Shown here: one piece after another, positions 14,277 to 14,842 of the stretch
How the letters are laid out: every line of letters starts with the position of its first letter
How positions within the stretch are numbered: the first letter of the stretch is position 1
DNA from: Betaproteobacteria bacterium
GTDB taxonomy: Bacteria; Pseudomonadota; Gammaproteobacteria; Burkholderiales; Methylophilaceae
Assembly: GCA_009926035.1 (NCBI GenBank)
Contig: RFPQ01000007.1
Location: forward strand, 1-14,842
Length of the DNA: 14,842 bases
Direction of reading: 5' to 3'
Position numbers and translations under genes: made by a program
The notes under the pieces: generated by a model
What the model was told of the DNA's origin: nothing
What the model saw: the letters and a program-made list of their open reading frames with translations, nothing else
The model's database searches: none

Positions 14277-14657
14277 TTAAGCAGCTTGAATCTGAATAGA
14301 ATCTTTTTTTGCAATAATTTGATTATTCTCATTAACGTAAACAAGGGTAGGCTTATATTTTTCAAGCTCTATCTCTGAATAATTTGCATAAGTTGCAATA
14401 ATAATGAGATCGCCAGGATTGGCTTTATGAGCAGCTGCTCCATTGATAGAAATAACACCCGAGTTTCTTTGCGCCTTAATAGCATAGGTGGTAAAACGTT
14501 CACCATTCGTAATATTGTAAATAGCAATTTGTTCGTACTCTCTAATTTGAGCCGCTTCAAGCAATGTTTCATCGATCGCGCACGAACCTTCATATTCAAG
14601 TTCAGAATGTGTCACTTGAACACGATGGAGCTTAGATTTGAGCATGATTCTTTGCAT
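14277..14657 (-). CDS. panD: Aspartate 1-decarboxylase proenzyme
   Basis: It decarboxylates L-aspartate to beta-alanine for pantothenate and coenzyme A. It is 126 aa, the family length. The self-processing Gly24-Ser25 bond lies in the segment YEGSC (22-26), where Ser25 becomes the pyruvoyl cofactor. Other signatures are MLKSKLHR (5-12), TTYAI (55-59), [13 protein letters not shown] (64-76) and [11 protein letters not shown] (80-90). Autocleavage in many proteobacteria is helped by PanM/PanZ; none is seen here. It lies downstream of panC with a likely promoter between them. Confidence 0.97.
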   Translation of the reverse strand: MQRIMLKSKLHRVQVTHSELEYEGSCAIDETLLEAAQIREYEQIAIYNITNGERFTTYAIKAQRNSGVISINGAAAHKANPGDLIIIATYANYSEIELEKYKPTLVYVNENNQIIAKKDSIQIQAA

Positions 14658-14692
14658 AATTGGACTACAAAACTAGGTCAAAAGGATGTCCT

Positions 14693-14721
14693 ATTATAGC
14701 TAGTTCAATCCTGGATGCAAA
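14693..14721 (-). promoter_or_regulatory. Possible promoter of the panD-rsfS-rlmH-phr run
   Basis: On the minus strand a perfect TATAAT (14693-14698) is preceded, 17 bases upstream, by TTTGCA (14716-14721, 4/6 to TTGACA). It overlaps the 3' end of panC. The transcript would start near 14686, giving a leader of about 29 bases before panD. This would let panD, rsfS, rlmH and phr be transcribed separately from panC. Confidence 0.5.
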
Positions 14722-14842
14722 ATTCAATGTTATCAATAAGGCGAACAGACCCCAGGGTCGCAGCCCCTAAAATAACCATCTGTTTTTCATTATGAACTGG
14801 GGTTTTTAGTGACTGGGCTGAGCGAATGGCTAAATAATCAAC
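14705..14842 (-). CDS. panC: Pantothenate synthetase, C-terminal 45 residues (cut by window edge)
   Basis: It joins pantoate and beta-alanine using ATP, the step after PanD. Only the C terminus is inside the window: DYLAIRSAQSL, then VILGAATLGSVRLIDNI, ending in FCIQD before TGA at 14705-14707. The DYL...R and LGAA.LG..RLIDN pattern is typical of the PanC C-terminal domain. The gene continues past the right edge, so start, length and active site cannot be judged. It is followed by panD after 47 bases. Confidence 0.9.
   Translation of the reverse strand, partial: VDYLAIRSAQSLKTPVHNEKQMVILGAATLGSVRLIDNIEFCIQD

Noticed and set aside
14427..14699. Open frame on + opposite panD
   Set aside because: It is antisense to a complete, conserved panD and shows no recognisable protein features.

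Overview
The window is a gene-dense, AT-rich piece of a bacterial chromosome made of housekeeping genes. Its proteins look proteobacterial. The order recA-recX-alaS-lysC-tRNA-Ser-tRNA-Arg, the single-domain lysC beside alaS, and the divergent yjgA/pmbA pair point to Beta- or Gammaproteobacteria. The low GC, very short intergenic gaps, overlapping genes and few Shine-Dalgarno motifs suggest a streamlined free-living betaproteobacterium, for example the Methylophilaceae (OM43/Methylopumilus type). That placement is inference; no marker here proves it.

Layout from left to right. (1) 1-517: tRNA-Lys(TTT) on +, an AT-rich 236-base non-coding stretch, then tRNA-Arg(ACG) and tRNA-Ser(GCT) on -. (2) 567-8480: a leftward run of eight tightly packed genes, in transcription order mog, thiL, pgpA, pncC, recA, recX, alaS, lysC. 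They cover molybdopterin adenylylation, thiamine diphosphate synthesis, phosphatidylglycerol synthesis, NMN/pyridine salvage, recombination and its modulator, alanyl-tRNA charging, and the entry to aspartate-family amino acid synthesis. (3) 8537-9292: a rightward gene for an exported PDZ protein of unknown role. (4) 9295-9795: yjgA/darP (ribosome assembly) on -, divergent from pmbA/tldE (9837-11207, +). (5) 11215-14842: a leftward run, in transcription order panC (cut by the window edge), panD, rsfS, rlmH, phr, mlaA, covering pantothenate synthesis, ribosome silencing, 23S rRNA methylation, DNA photorepair and outer-membrane lipid asymmetry.

Several details go beyond routine annotation. recX has no ATG, GTG or TTG start that keeps its N-terminal domain; it probably starts at CTG (or ATT) in an 8-base overlap with the recA stop. 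The same 8-base layout, NTG-NN-TAA with a non-ATG start, recurs at thiL/pgpA (TTG) and rlmH/phr (GTG). The photolyase has Phe at the position of E. coli Trp306, the exposed end of the photoreduction Trp chain. The 110 bases before mlaA hold a good sigma70-type promoter, a 19-bp palindrome over the predicted transcription start, and a perfect 16-bp inverted repeat pair. lysC carries an in-frame ATG behind a GAGGA motif at the place where other bacteria start a separate regulatory beta subunit. csrA, usually found between alaS/lysC and tRNA-Ser in gammaproteobacteria, is absent here.

I found no mobile element, CRISPR array, defence locus, toxin pair or biosynthetic cluster, and I do not claim a new multi-gene system. 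The most interesting signals are the start-codon/overlap pattern, the photolyase substitution and the mlaA control region.
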